The notes: generated by a model from the sequence alone, not told the origin. Positions 11,202 through 23,575 are shown, counted from the stretch's first letter. The stretch: 64,000 bases of DNA from Oscheius dolichura (GCA_932521035.1 OW051493.1:7192001-7256000), one strand, 5' to 3'. Numbers and translations are program-made.

Positions 11202-12473
11202 TCACAAAGCCCCGGTCGGTTCATCGACCCTTTCCGTCGTAATTTCCACGGAATAATGCTTCAGAATGAATGTCAACGGCTCGGCGCTGTTATCAGCTCT
11301 CTCTACTGTAAACGCCGCTGCATCGTCATCTCGAAAGAGAAGGTCATCCTGATCCAATACGACCCAAAGAATAGTGGCATCCAGGTCTTCTAGGATTTCT
11401 TTTCGATAATCCAGAGGGGAAATAGCCAAGCTGAGAAGGAGAATGTGTTGAATTTCCCGTTCTCCTCTCTTCCATTGCTAGAGAGAATAATACAATTGAA
11501 AGAGAAGGGAGTCGTACCATGATGAGGTCATGAATTATCGCCGGGCCGAAGACATTCTCTCCCATGATGCGAAGATTGGCCGCCTTCAGTTGGAGGACAT
11601 CTGCCTCCTCCAGATCCGTTTCTCCCATTTCGATAGAAGACAGCTAGAAATCAGCCTTTTTTGGAGGAAAGGCAGCTCAAATTATGGCCGGTTAAAAAAA
11701 TGGAAGAGAGGTTACAGGAAGTCTGTAGGTGGTCGATGGACTTACGTTTCTGAAGGCCTCAAAGTTACAAATTTCCCTCTTCGTCATCCTTGAACCTATT
11801 TCGACTTCGGTTATCTTCAGGGCCTGAAACGAATATTTACCTAATTGAAATTAAAAATCTCCACCTTGACGTCTTTTAAAAATTCCATTAAAAAAATGAA
11901 AACGCCGAGCTTACCTCAATGATTTGAATCAAATTCTCAGGTGTTGTGTCTCCATAAATTTCCAACAATGTGCCGGTCAGTTTGTAGAGCTCAAATCGTT
12001 TGAGATACTCCTTTGTTCTGTCTTTAGTTAGGATATCCTAAAATTTACTCTGACAATAAAGAGGAAAGATGGTAATTTACGTTGAGATGTATTTTTTTGG
12101 CATGAACCTTACAAGGAACCGCCTCGTCGGTTGGCAGAATTGCCACTTTGCGATACTCTCTCTCTTTCTTTGTGTTTTTGCATAGAATCCAGTCCTATTG
12201 ATTAAAAAATAGCCTTTTTTGTATAATTTAACCCACTTGTTTTCCAGGAAAGGCTGTTAGATAATCTATCTCGAATAATGGGCATAGATGCTCACAAGAC
12301 TCTTTAAGACTGGCGCACGTGCTCTCCAACCGGGCTATGGTCAAATAATCGAGCTAGAATGGAAATATTGATAAATGAAAGGGTTAAGACGGACTTACCT
12401 TATCCAAAAACCGTTTTCTTAGGCGGAAATCTAGGGTGAGAAGAGGAAAGGGTTTCTTGCGGGCAGAAGCCAT
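11202..12473 (-). CDS. F-box-like protein, possible SCF substrate adaptor
   Basis: Starts at 12473 (MASARKKPFPLLTLDFRLRK). About 300 residues are assembled over eight or so short exons with GT-AG introns of roughly 40-65 nt. Residues 10-45 (LDFRLRKRFLDKLDYLTIAR, then LESTCASLKE) fit the divergent F-box pattern of nematodes, where a helix with LDYLTIARLE precedes a Cys-Ser-Lys turn. The rest (EYLKRFELYKLTGTLLEIYG, IIEALKITEVEIGSR) is helical and Leu-rich, like the substrate-binding half of nematode F-box families. The protein ends VDEPTGAL at 11202. If the F-box is real it would bind Skp1 and direct targets to ubiquitination. The F-box match is weak and by eye, so the function is tentative, but the gene is well supported by consistent splicing. 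Confidence 0.6.
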
Positions 12474-12668
12474 TGTTTGTGCGTTGTGGACTGGTCAAAA
12501 TCGATCGCGCCCCGGACAATATCTTCCACCCAGCTGGCCGAACTATCGTGTCGCTTTCAGTGAACGATGCTCTTCAAAATCTTTTAGAAAGCGTGATAAT
12601 GAGGGGGTTTATAACTTTATTTTAATGGAAGATTAAAATTAACAATGGGCAGTGAAGAACTTTACAAA

Positions 12669-13885
12669 AACAGATAGTACTGTGGTTCAACATAGGGAGG
12701 GTCGTTCGGGCAGTCGTACAGAGCCGTGTAGAATGATCGGACGTCGGTGATGGAGTTCTGGTCACGGACAATCAATCCATTGTGGTTTCGGACAGCGAGG
12801 ATGGGCTGACGTCCATGACGTTCTTTTATCACAGTGTGCATAGCGCATTTTTTTGTCAATAGCTCGCTGTATTGCCTGCTCATGGTGGATCCGAAGATCG
12901 TCTTTTATGCTCCTTCGGAGATCTTTTGACAGTGCAATGAAGCGTACATGATAATGAAGGAGTCCATGCAGCTGGGCACGTTGTCGGAACAGGGCAGCCT
13001 TGGCTGCAGAGATATGACTTTGGCAATGATGAAGTCGATCTGATGGAACGAAACTCCGGCTGGATGGCGCCAGGTCCACTGCTGGGATGGCTTCTTCGGG
13101 AAGAAGGTGTTCCAGATTCGGGATCTTGTGGAGTGGCATAGGTTGACGACGGACTGGCCTCGGTGATTCCGAACTCCATAAGGGGGTGGGCCAATACAGA
13201 TATCTGCAGCTTCTTTTCGACCGACTCTTGCATTCATGTCGCCCAAAAGTATAGGTAACATGTGTTGACGGCGGGCCAGTTTCATTTCTGCAGTGATGGT
13301 GTCAGTAAACTGATCGTAGTCGGTATCTGCATAATCGGATGTTGGAGCGTATACAGATATGAGACGTATGGACCTCTGGGAGCGAGAAATCTTCAGGTCC
13401 AGTGTGCAAATGCGCTCGGAGAGAGGCCGGAAGTTGGAGACGTTAGTAAGGTGTCGATAGTTGACAAGGAATCCTACCCCTTGTCGAGGTCCGGCTCCGT
13501 GATAGTAGATGAGGTGTCCGCTTGTCAGTGGTATTGTATCTGTTCCGGCCCTTCTGACTTCTGATAGGGCGATGATATCGAACTTGATGAGGTCGACGGC
13601 CGATGACAGGGTTCGTATGCGTACGGCAGAGGCGAGCCCTTGAGTGTTCAAGGCACAGATGTAGAGGGATCCTCTGGGGTGAAGCATACTTCTCACGCTT
13701 GCTGGCGGGTTGAGAAGGACGTTGACACTTTCCGACCAGCAGACCGAAGGCAGCAGAAGAAAGCAGAAGAAAGACAATATCCGACCGCTCGGTGTGGTGA
13801 AAAAATGAAAAAGAGACATTTTACCCGATGGAAATAGGTTTAAAGAGAAAATAAAGCAATTTATACCATAAAATACTACCCCCAA
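12669..13885 (-). mobile_element. LINE remnant: endonuclease domain kept, reverse transcriptase missing
   Basis: Minus-strand non-LTR retrotransposon fragment. A 326-codon frame (13885-12905) carries an exonuclease-endonuclease-phosphatase domain: CALNTQGLAS, IALSEVRRAG, LISVYAPTSDY, LLGDMNARVGR, TWRHPAG and HQIDFI. These match the catalytic Asn, Glu, Asp and His blocks of apurinic-type LINE endonucleases of the RTE/CR1 kind. Downstream the reading continues in other frames (KDLRRSIKDDLRIHHEQ, then GLIVRDQNSITDVRSFYTAL), the usual linker just before reverse transcriptase. It then stops near 12669 without any RT motif. At least two frame changes occur after the endonuclease. The 3' half is therefore missing, opposite to normal 5' truncation of LINEs. 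Its 5' end lies about 110 bp from the 5S gene, in opposite orientation. Confidence 0.8.
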
Positions 13886-13994
13886 TCAAAGCATTTATAA
13901 GTGCAAAAATGGAAGTTTTGTTGCCAAAAATTATGATAATCCAAGCGTGAAGACAGCAGCCTCTATTGTCTCCGAGCGAAAATGAGAAGCTCTC

Positions 13995-14113
13995 GCTTAC
14001 GGCCATACCACGTTGAAAGTACGCCATCCCGTCTGATCTGGCAAGTCAAGCAACGTTGGGCCCGGTTAGTACTTGGATCGGAGACGGCTTGGGAATCCCG
14101 GGTGTCGTAAGCT
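13995..14113 (+). rRNA. 5S ribosomal RNA
   Basis: A full 119-nt 5S rRNA. The ends GCTTACG and CGTAAGC pair as the acceptor helix. The middle carries the invariant internal promoter and loop blocks (GATCTGGCAAG, AAGCAACGTTG, TAGTACTTGGATCGGAGACG, GGGAATCCCGGG). It differs from the C. elegans 5S at a limited number of sites, several compensated. A T-rich RNA polymerase III terminator follows directly. Only one copy is present and no spliced-leader RNA gene is beside it, although nematode 5S genes often form SL1-linked arrays. Confidence 0.96.
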
Positions 14114-14664
14114 TTTTGCTTTTGTTTCTCTTCATTTTCTCTTGTTCTTTTTTAGATTCTACCGTATTTTTGAGCTTTTTCGCATTATTTTTCATTTTCT
14201 ACACATTGTAAACCCGTTTTTTATTGGAGCATTCTTCGTTCTTGGCGAGTACGGTATTTTGCTTCTTTCCTAGTAACTCTTCTTTCCCTGTCTCCTGGCC
14301 ACTGCCCTCCCTCTTCCCTGCTTTGTTAACTACCCACCGCCATTAAAAAAAGGGCCTTGTTTATAATAACAAGCGAAAAATGAGCAACCAGATGAGTAAA
14401 AGTGTCGATTTGGCAGAATTTGGGCCGTGTCAATATTTTATTTTTGAGACTGACCCATCGCCGATCCTCCCATTGCCAATTGGCGCCTTCCCTTATCACC
14501 TGACCTTATCGACCCCTCTCCTATCCTCCTCTCATTTCCACATCTCCTGTCCATTTTCAGACGCCGAAGGAGAGCTCTGAGCAGTCTTCGGGTAGTGAAC
14601 CAAATCAGACAAAATGGAACTACAAGGCACGAATCGCCCGGAACACGGAATAGCGCGAGGTCAC
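14114..14664. other. Intergenic, nothing recognised
   Basis: About 550 bp after the 5S gene, T-rich at first, with only short frames. Confidence 0.45.
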
Positions 14665-15066
14665 CTACGACTTCGAGTTCGTCCAGCCAAATGAGCCGAC
14701 GGTGAACGAGCTAAGGCAGACCGTCAACCACTGCTTCTGTCTTTCGCGTTCGGATGGATGTGGATTGGCGACATATTCGAACGGGGCGTAGATCTCGCGT
14801 AATACTTTGGTGATCGTCTCCTCATAATTTCTGGCTTGCTTCAACCTGTGCCGCGACATTTCCGAACTGACTGAACTGTCGGGGAATAACAAATACTTTC
14901 TCGTCCCATTATGTAACTTAATCAAAGCCATCTGCTCGTCGTAGGTGTTGTTAACCGCATCGGCGAGTAGAGAACCGACGGAACCGGCCAGATTGTACAG
15001 CTCAAGGCTATTCTCGGCTAGACCCTCTAGTTCTTCAAGGCAAAGAGAAGCATTGTTGATAAACAA
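14665..15066 (-). pseudogene. Truncated copy of the tandem secreted-protein family
   Basis: A 133-codon reading that matches domain B of the intact genes at 21.2-25.7 kb: ELYNLAGSVGSLLADAVNN, DEQMALIKLHNGTRKYL and NYEETITKVLREIYAPFEY. It has no signal-peptide exon at its start and stops early, so the central and C-terminal modules are absent. About 125 bp upstream (near 15190-15215) is a block resembling the promoter block of the intact gene at 21168-23413 (see 23521-23575), which suggests a full gene once stood here. It is 5' and 3' truncated and likely non-functional, though a short expressed protein cannot be excluded. Confidence 0.6.
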
Positions 15067-15561
15067 TGGTCAAAACTTATGAAGAGGAGAAAATATAGAA
15101 ATATGAAAACTAGAAAGGGAAAGTTAATGGGATTCTCTTGATATCGACGGCCGCCTGAAATTGAAGACGAGAGGATTTATGGGCGTCTGGATATCCCAAA
15201 CAGGAGGAGTGGCACGCACAAATAAAAAGAATGAAGGACGAAGAAATTGTTGATTACTTATATTTACCAGGTGCCAGCCTTCCTGTCAACACTCACATTG
15301 CCATAACACGGAACAGAGAAAATGCCGCATTGATACAACGATTCAAACGGCCTCATACAATTTTTTTAGAACTACTGAACCATTATGCATAAGAGAAGAT
15401 TTGATAAAGTTTTTTTATAAAAACATGAAAAATCAACAACATGAGCTCATTGTAAATACAATTGTAAGCCAAATGATAACTGAATAACAGGGGTTGTTCA
15501 ACTATAAACAAAAATTTACAAGAAAACGAAATTATAACATAGTTAAAATAAACAACCAAAC

Positions 15562-18500
15562 CTAAGCGTTAACACGGTTGTCGAACATCTTTGAGACGTT
15601 GTAGCAGAGAAGGCGCATAGCATCGTCGAATCCACTCGTATTCTCGGAAGAGGACTCCTCTTTTTCTTGGTAAGAAGCAAAGACGTTTCCTCCACGTTCG
15701 GCGTATCTCTCAGCGACGTAGAGATTTACAGGAAGGCTTGTTGTCAAAGAAACAATCTGATGACCATGTGCAAGAGCCCAGGTCATTCCTTCCATTTCAT
15801 CCGAAAACATTCCAATTTCATCGTAAAGAACAGTATATCTCGGAGTTCTAGCGGTACCCTAAAGACAGATTTCAAGAAAAAAAACTATAAAACAAACTTG
15901 AATTGTAGTATGCGAATTGAGGTAGAACTCTTTTAGTGCAGGATGAGCAAGGTTTGTATCACACACTACACCAGCGGGAATATTTTGCCTACAATGACAG
16001 CATAAGCGAAGTTATAAAAACGTACTCTGAAGCTTTAAGCTTAATATCAGGTCTTTCCTTCATCAGTCTGACGTTATGCGCTTTAGAGACCAAGATCAAC
16101 GCCAACTTAGTATTCTCGAATCCGTTCTTCTTCAAAACTGCTCGGATCAAAGGAATTTCTTTGGTCAGGATGACACCGTAGCCTCCTTCATCGATATTGG
16201 AGCGATAAATAATTAGCTCTTCGCATTGTTTGCCACCATGAGATGTTTTATGCCTACTAATAACTTGCTTGATTATCTCCGCAATACAAGGTATAAACTA
16301 AAATGGTTGTAAATGCCAACAAACATCATATTCCTTACATCTCCTTTGCTTCCGTCTTGGAGCATAAAATCACCGACGATCTCGTGGGGGCATGGCTTCA
16401 TGTTTGCTGCATAGCCGACAACGCTTGGTTTTACTATTTCCTCGCTGAAGACAGCTCGCGGTGCTGGATGAGATAAATGCAGACCAAGGTAGAGACGCTC
16501 AGCAGTTAGCCATTTCCTGAAACAGCTAATAAGCCATAACTAAGAGATAAACTTACTGGGCAAGACCATTCATTTGAGTTACATCAATGGTGTAATTCAA
16601 TCCGCCCATCTTGCAATTGGTCTTATTCAAGATATTCTCCAAAGTAACGAATGCCCGACTAAAGATAAGAAAGTTCGATGAGCATTTAAAGTGAACTAAC
16701 TCAGTCATAATCTTTTCGACATTGGACATCTGAATCTGTTGCGTAGTTATTTCATGTTTGCGTTCGAAACTGCAAAAAATTTATAGAGAAATGAATACAG
16801 CTTACTATTTTATATTTTTATGAAGATTAACAAGTGAATCCGAAACTAAACAAAGCGCGAAAGTGCATCCATGCGTTGCAGCCACTCCAAGTTTTCCCTC
16901 GATTTCATGTTCTTTTGCAAAAGCGACCTCGATGGGGAGATGAGCGTTCATTCCCTTTTTACGAGCTTCCTCGGTGTATTTCTTGGCGAAGTTACGCATG
17001 TGGTCAAGAGTAAATCTTTTGCTCGCGTAGCTGTCGAGGAAACAGAATACTGCCCATTTCTCCAATTTAGCAGGGATGATGTATTGAGCTCCACGAGTCT
17101 TCCATTTGCCAAGATCAGACTGCTCCACTTTATCATTCTTGTAGGTAAGACTTGGGCAGGGTAACTGACGTCCTTGGACCTGAATAAAAAATGAATCTGC
17201 TAAAAATTTCCTTTACCTTTATGGGGCTAGTGTAAACCTTCAGCTTAGCATTCTTCAAATATTCATTCTCGGGGTTTAACATTTCCAAAGCAGTAGCACA
17301 TTTGATAATGAGACGTTGGCGAACAGCAGGAGCAACCGCACATTCCTACACGAATTTATAGAAACACGCTTTAAAGTTTAAACCAACTCTTGTTGACATC
17401 TTGCTCTGTTCCGGTGTTTGCTGAGAAATAGTTACTCTTTGGAAGGCAACTACTTTAAGCACTTCCATGGGATAACAATTCGTTCTGCCATTCTCTCGAG
17501 CCAAGATCACTGGAGCATTGGGATACTTCAGGTTAAAACTGTATTGTTCGGCATAGAAATCATGGACTGATATTCTTCGTTCATCTTTCATAAAGAATGA
17601 TTCGATAGCAGATTGCTTGCTGACTCCATAGATTTGAATACGTTTATTATTGGAGAGATGTAAAGTTTCAACGAAAAGCCCTAAAAGTAATATTTGTTAG
17701 TGGTAATACTCGCATAGTAACCTCGGATGACGCTTTGGATTCTATCACGCTGAGCTTCAGTTAAAGTATTTGCTAAAGCATTTCCATTTCCACCAATAAT
17801 TTGGGCAGCTTTACTGACTAAATCCTGTTCAACTTGAAATGCGGCTTTCTTGGCTATAATATTGCAGTTAGAAAGCAGAAACTAAGTATTACCATCTATT
17901 ATGATCGCCGCGTTGTTTGTTCCACGCCCACGCGGGCCTTCTATCTGCTTCACACTCTTTTGCGAACCGACCATTAGCGCTTTTCCATCTCCTACTGGTT
18001 TGATATCCTCTTCTGTAAGTCCTTCATCACGTGGGCGAGTCATGTAAGTCTTTCCTCTCTCGAAAGTTTTGTGACGATTTCTAAAGCAAGATTGCCGAAG
18101 ATCAGTATCAAGCACTTACGGATTCATAAGCGCGTGAGAATTTACGACTATTTCTAAGAACTGCGTAATATGACGTTCGTTGGTGGAAAGATCCAAGTTA
18201 GCCGTTTGAGAGACTAAGGTCGTAGGGCTAAGCACAAAAGAGCCTCGTTCCGTCGCTTTAACTGCCACAACGATTTCAGTCAGTGTTGATTCGCCCTTAA
18301 GACAATTTCCAGGCAACGGGAACTTTTTCTCTCGCTGAAGCGAATATTACGCTGCAGAAAAACACAATACCTCATCTTTAGCTAGAATCTCATAAAGTGT
18401 ATAGAGAATTGACTGGCCATCATAATAAGTTTTGAACAAATTGGGAAACGATGTAGAATGCATCTCCACAAGTTTTTTAATAACTTGGACACACTTCGCC

Positions 18501-18928
18501 TTTCTATCGTTCACCAAACAGCTGAAAAATACGATAGCAAATAATTATAGTGCTTCTACTCGTCTTTTCCTTTCTTGGTAAATTCAACAGTTTTGACTTT
18601 ACCATTTCTTTCCGGCATAAAGCCCACGATATGAAGATCGTACACATAAACCGTTGATTCCCCTTGAACCATTAAACCAAACGCATTTGTCTGCACGGGA
18701 TACAGTTGCCCCAGCCTTCCTGGCGGCACGTTACCAGTTGCAATTGGACGTGGTGGAACTTCAATCTAAAAACAAGATTATCATAACCGATTATCAACGT
18801 CAATCACTATTATCTAAGCTAAAACTAACCTGCATTTCCTCAATTAGGGCCTTAGCCTCTGAACCATAGTCTCGTTTTTTACGATCGCCCGACGATGGCG
18901 GATCAGATGGTGTTCGTGTTGGTGTCAT
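15562..18928 (-). CDS. WAGO-class Argonaute, catalytic residues absent
   Basis: Argonaute of about 900 residues in about 15 exons. It starts at 18928 (MTPTRTPSDPPSSGDRKKRD) and ends MFDNRVNA at 15562. A PAZ region lies near 17.7-17.4 kb (HLSNNKRIQIYGVSKQ, PVILARENGRTNCYPMEVL). The MID domain (AQYIIPAKLEKWAVFCFLD, near 17.1 kb) and PIWI domain follow (VVGYAANMKPCPHEIVGDF, EELIIYRSNIDEGGY, NIPAGVVCDTNLAHP, SLPVNLYVAERYAERG). Slicer Argonautes need a D-E-D-H tetrad. Here the first position reads GYAANMKP instead of GADVTHP, the third reads YRSNIDEG instead of YRDGVSEG, and the His region reads RTPRYTVLYDE. So it should bind guide RNA but not cut, as is known for worm-specific WAGOs, which carry secondary 22G siRNAs. 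The N-terminal Pro/Arg stretch may also be functional. Assignment to Argonaute is certain; WAGO class is strongly supported. Confidence 0.9.
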
Positions 18929-20915
18929 TTTGCCGACGTCGCTGTTTTACAGCTACTGAAAAAAACAATATACCGGTGAGTTTTTCAGTTTCAACAATGT
19001 AGTCAAAATGACGTATAAAAATTGAACCCACCGATTCTTCTTCCGTTGAAAATGAAAAGAACGAGCTATTTTAGGATTGAGAAAGAGAAAAGTGAGGCGC
19101 GATCAGGGGCGGTGCGCGCCAGAAAGTAATACTTGAATTTGAATGGAATGAAATTCCACTTTACCCATCATTTTGTCCCCGATTTGAATACAGTTCCATT
19201 GTTTTTATTTGTTGTTCAGTTTTTAGGTATACTTTTTAGTGCGCACAAGGAAACTTTTTCAAAAAGCGATGCCATCTGGCTAAACGAAGTACACCATTCG
19301 ATAGAGAATTAAAAATTAGACAAGAATCCGTTGTCAGGAAGTGCTCCCTGCACCGCGTTACGCAGGAACATATCTAGGGAAAGATTTTTTACAGAAATAA
19401 TTTTGCAAAATGAAAGCGACCGCTAAAGTCGGTATGGAAAATGGCAAAAGAAGGTAGAACTTTCGTCTCTAGAGTAGCAGCCCAACCTTTTGCCTGTTGA
19501 GCCATGCTGCCACTGGAAATCCATGTGATTAGCAAAATGATATTTGACCAAAATATTCTGTGAACCGTTTACCTCAATGTCACATATCTAATGCGCTAAA
19601 ATCACTCTGGAAGTGTAACGAAACGGCCAAAATTTTCTGCAGCCACGTACAAATTAGTATTTTCGGACAAGCTTTTTTTTTCTTGATTTTTCTATTACGG
19701 GAGTTGATTTTATCGTGTATTTTGCTATTTTCTTTGCTTTTTTATATGTTAACAGGTTGGAAACACTCATTAAAAATTATGGAAGAAGAAAACATATCTA
19801 AAAAATGATCTATCTTGATAAGAAGCCTAATTTCTGAATTCGAAAAAGAAATCACGGATTATGCAGCCCAAATGGTCAGTTTCTTTGCTTTTTCTTTCAG
19901 ATAATGTGTTATGGATTGGTTAATGCACTACTCGAGTCATTGGTTAGTCTTTTATTTAAATTTTCGCTATATTCGTTTAGGACATCTCGACTATAAGGCT
20001 GAATAGGTCAAAAACTATTTTTATTCTACAGAAATAACAACTATTAGTTGATTAACATATCAACTACGACTCCATCATCATTTTAAACCTCTACAGCTCT
20101 TTTGTTTCTCTTAAATTTCTTCTGTGTAGTCTTGCTCAAGATCGTCCACCCAGGTTTCCCAAGTAAAAGTGAAAATTGCCCGCTGTTTACGCGCCCGTTT
20201 CACCCAACGCCACTTTCATCAAAACTTCGCAAATCTTTTTCTCGAACGTATAATATGCGATCTTTACAATTTTTGCTGCAATCAAATGATCTCAATGAGA
20301 CGAACATTTTGAGCTATCAACCGGCGTTTAGATTATCAGAAATACATATTTTTCGCTGAAAAGGGCTTTTCTGAACAAAATCCAGTCATTTTTCGTTTCT
20401 CCTCTACTTGACGTTATTTTGTGTTTTTCTCATGCGTTCCATAGTGATTCGGGATCGATAAAGCCAAACAAACCATCAGAAATAGATTAAAACGCATAAA
20501 ATCGGGAGCGCCCGACCTTTAAACTGCCGGGTTCGGCGAGCAGTGAGGGCACTTCCGCTCTTTTTCACCGCGTTGTTTTTTTTTGTATAATATTCTACGT
20601 AAAATTTCATCGAGCTAGCCCAGATTTCAGCTCTGCAGACCGCAACCCTGGATTTTAATCTCGTAAAGAAGGCGCCCCTGATACCCCGTTTCAAGTGTTG
20701 GAAATTCAGAATACGCTTGGAAACCCCAGTTCTTGTTTTCAAAAGATACAGATAGTTGATACAAGTTTAGTAATACAACAATTATTGTAATAAAATATCC
20801 TGGCTATCATAACGAGTTTTGTAAAAGATTTTGGATAGTCGAGTGAGCACGGAGACCATCTTCTTGTGGAGGACCCATCATCACATCTTGTAGTTTGGCG
20901 AAGGCCTTCTAGTCG
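18929..20915. other. Intergenic region upstream of the Argonaute gene
   Basis: About 2 kb, AT-rich after 19.2 kb, with no convincing gene. It should hold the Argonaute promoter. An 88-codon minus frame at 20476-20742 has no domain and no relative that I know. Confidence 0.5.
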
Positions 20916-21158
20916 CTACCGGGAGCAGTCCTGATGAACACCGGCAGCGACCAGGGCACCCGCGGAGCTGGCCAGTTTCCTAAATTCGTGAGAATTCACA
21001 GCGAAATCCCTCATCTCTTCCAGAATATTAGTTTTCTTGCTTTTTAGCCTCGCAACCTTTTCATAAAGCTTAGTTACGTCCTCCAAATCTGGAAGAAACA
21101 CTCGTGTTCCACAACTCCAATAGTTTATGCTGCATAAACGGCTAAAAACAGTTTGCAA
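20916..21158 (-). pseudogene. Broken fragment of the tandem secreted-protein family
   Basis: After an acceptor-like TTCCAG at 21089, the reading DLEDVTKLYEKVARLKSKK, then NSHEFRKLASSAGALVAAGV, matches the first domain of the intact gene 21168-23413 closely. It then stops at 20916, just where relatives continue with a charged stretch. No signal peptide precedes it, and it sits only about 10 bp after the stop of the next family gene. It looks like the remains of a third tandem copy rather than a working gene. Confidence 0.6.
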
Positions 21159-21167
21159 GTAATAACA

Positions 21168-23413
21168 TTACAAAAATAAATAGAGTTTCCAAGTGTAAGC
21201 CATCGAAAATCGGGAATTCTGGAAGTGTTCAATGCTGACTGCGCCGCTTGTTCCAGTTGTATTCGAAGACGTCCATAATGCCTCGCCAGTCTGGATCTGG
21301 GCATTGTTCTTGAAGTAGGCTTGATCTTTCAACAGGATGACCGATTTGTAAGGTTGGCCATTGAGAGAAGGCATTAGAGAGGCCAGGACAGTCGCCGCTT
21401 GTCTGCTCCGGGAAGTATTTCTAAATGAAATGGGGTAAAGTGGGTAAACAGTACATTTTTATGATTTCTACCCTCCTCTAACTACCAATGGGAACAGGGG
21501 GAAGAGTGGAAATAAAGGAAGACTTACTCTAGGAATGTCTGCAGGGCTTCTCGCTTCTCTTCGAACAATCTGGTAGCATTCTTTGTCTTTTGTAACTGTT
21601 CTCTCTTGTAGCGGAAAATATGGCAATCAATTCCCTTGTAGTCCAGAAAGCTGGCATAGTCTTTGCTCCGCTCGGCTCTTACACTCCAGCAGGTGCCCAC
21701 TCGCCTCGTCTCGGCGATCAGAACCTGGTAGGAATACCTGAAATGATTTCTATCGGTTACAAAAGGAATTCAAACCCTTCCGGTCCGTGTTTCTCCAGCT
21801 CCTCCCGTACAATCCTGGCCGACTCATTGAATCTCCCCACTGGAAGTGGACCAGAGCCAAGGGCTTTCTTCGCCGCTTCGATGCTAACTTCCGGCCACGA
21901 AATGTTCTAACAATAACTTCTTATTCAGCCGAATAAAAAGCTACCTGTACGTGTTGAACCCAGGTGAGCACTCCGTTCCCTATGGCTTCCACTAACGGAG
22001 CACCAGTATTCGCCATCTGTTGAAGCTGCACTTTATCGCCATCAACCAATACACCGTTACAGGTCATCGTCAGAAGTTGAATTCTGAGTAAATCCATTGC
22101 CACTGTTCTGATTTTCGCCATAAATTCATCTCGTCTTTTCGGCTGTAAAAGAGTCTCCAATTCCAAAGGGCAAATAAGTCCACGTCCCTCGTAGTCGGCC
22201 GTGAGGAACATCAACTCCTTCCTTAGGTCTTCGTATGTCTGCACTTGGATCTTCTCAATTTTCTCGACGTATCTGTCCGCATCCCAGTCGTCTAACAACA
22301 TAATAGGTGCCAATACACGCTGTTTCACCTTCTCGTACTTCTTTTTGTCAATGGGATCCGTGTATGGCTTCTGTATTCTCCATTCAAGGTTGCGGATGGC
22401 CTCTTGTACCCGTACATATAGTAAAATGTCTTCTGTCTTCGGTAAGTGACACAGTTCCCGATAATAGACATCGAAGTAGATCAAAACGTCTGCTGGGTCC
22501 TTGTCGAAGCAGGTATAAATGAATCGATCCCTTTTCTCCGGATTAACAGGGCGTCCAAGTGGATCCATGAGAAGTTCCATGCGTTTATAGACGTTTGCTA
22601 CTTCTTCCGCTATTTTCTGATAGTTTTGGCGTTTAAATAATTCGATGACTGATACTTCCTCCAAACGGAGGCTTATGTCACCATAGAGGGGAAAGTACTT
22701 CTCCATCTCCTTATGTAGTTTCTTGGTAGCCATTATCTCATCGCTGTCCGACTCCAGTGTATCGTTGTTAATAACAGCTGCGATTAGAGAACCCACGGAG
22801 CCGGCCAGGTGGAATAGTTCCCGGCTATTCGCTGCGACCTCTTTCAGTTCCTCTAGAGCATTGTTCTTCTCATCCATTGCTCGGGCAAACTTCCCAAGGA
22901 GCTTGGTTACAACATCCAAATCTGGAAGAGTAAACATTGGCTTCTTGTCTATCAATGGGAAACTTACAAGTGCCAGGGATAGGCACCATCTCCGTCTGGG
23001 TGGTTGTCACTTGGGTGGTGGTGGTAATTTCCTGTTCCTCGCTTCTATCGTAAGCTGACCAGCCGCCCATAAAAATTCTATTGTCGAGCAGCGTTTCCAT
23101 CCCCTTGTGTAGTTTAGAACGGACTTTATACTCTTCGCTGTCGGGGTGAAATTGTTGGTTTACACCCGCAGCGACTAGGGCACCTGTGGAGCGGGACAGC
23201 TTCATGAACTCCTTCGCATTATTGCCGAAATTACTCAGCCCTGCCAAAGGATCGCCTTTCTTACCCTTGAGTCTCTCAAATGATTCAAGAAGCTTGGTTA
23301 CGTCCTCCATATCTGGAAAATTTCCTATAAATCTCAATAGAAAACTCACAATCGCCATGGATTGTCAGGAAGGCGACAGTGGATAGAGCCAGGAGAAACA
23401 TTAGCGACGACAT
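21168..23413 (-). CDS. Secreted protein of a tandem nematode family, two-domain form
   Basis: About 640 residues. The start at 23413 gives a signal peptide (MSSLMFLLALSTVAFLTIHG). Two related N-terminal domains follow: A (DMEDVTKLLESFERLKGKK, KLSRSTGALVAAGVNQ) with a Thr-rich linker, and B (DLDVVTKLLGKFARAMDEK, HLAGSVGSLIAAVINND). A helical centre follows (YVEKIEKIQVQTYEDLRKEL). The C-terminal module contains NISWPEVSIEAAKKALG, ESARIVREELEKHGPEG, then after a 38-nt intron YSYQVLIAETRR, and ends TWKLYLFL at 21168. The next gene has the same order but only one N-terminal domain. The SWPEV...REELEKHGPEG part is the best conserved. I do not recognise the family. The signal peptide, absence of other membrane segments and tandem copies point to a secreted, lineage-expanded protein, perhaps environmental or defence-related; that is inference. 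Confidence 0.75.
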
Positions 23414-23520
23414 GATCCTAAAGTGAACGAGTTAGACGACACGGGAATTCTGGATAGAGAGCAAGTTCAACTGGGTTCAGTAAACCTGCCAGAAATAGAA
23501 GAAGAGAGTCTAGAAAGGAC

Positions 23521-23575
23521 TGGACATCCAAAACAGGCGGAGGGATAATTTATTGCATGCATAAATAAGAGGGGA
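23521..23575 (-). promoter_or_regulatory. Conserved upstream block of the tandem family
   Basis: On the minus strand a CCTGTTTTGGATGTCC-type block and a CTTATTTATGC element lie about 110-160 bp before the ATG at 23413. A similar CCTGTTTGGGATATCC block with an AT-rich TTATTTGTG-like run lies at the same distance before the broken copy at 15066. A weaker CTTATTATGCA element lies before the 25675 gene. Conservation of position suggests a shared core promoter. Confidence 0.4.

Noticed and set aside
12669-13885. Host endonuclease gene (craniofacial-development-protein-2-like)
   Set aside because: The reading goes on into the LINE linker (ITDVRSFYTAL) in other frames, so it is a retrotransposon piece.
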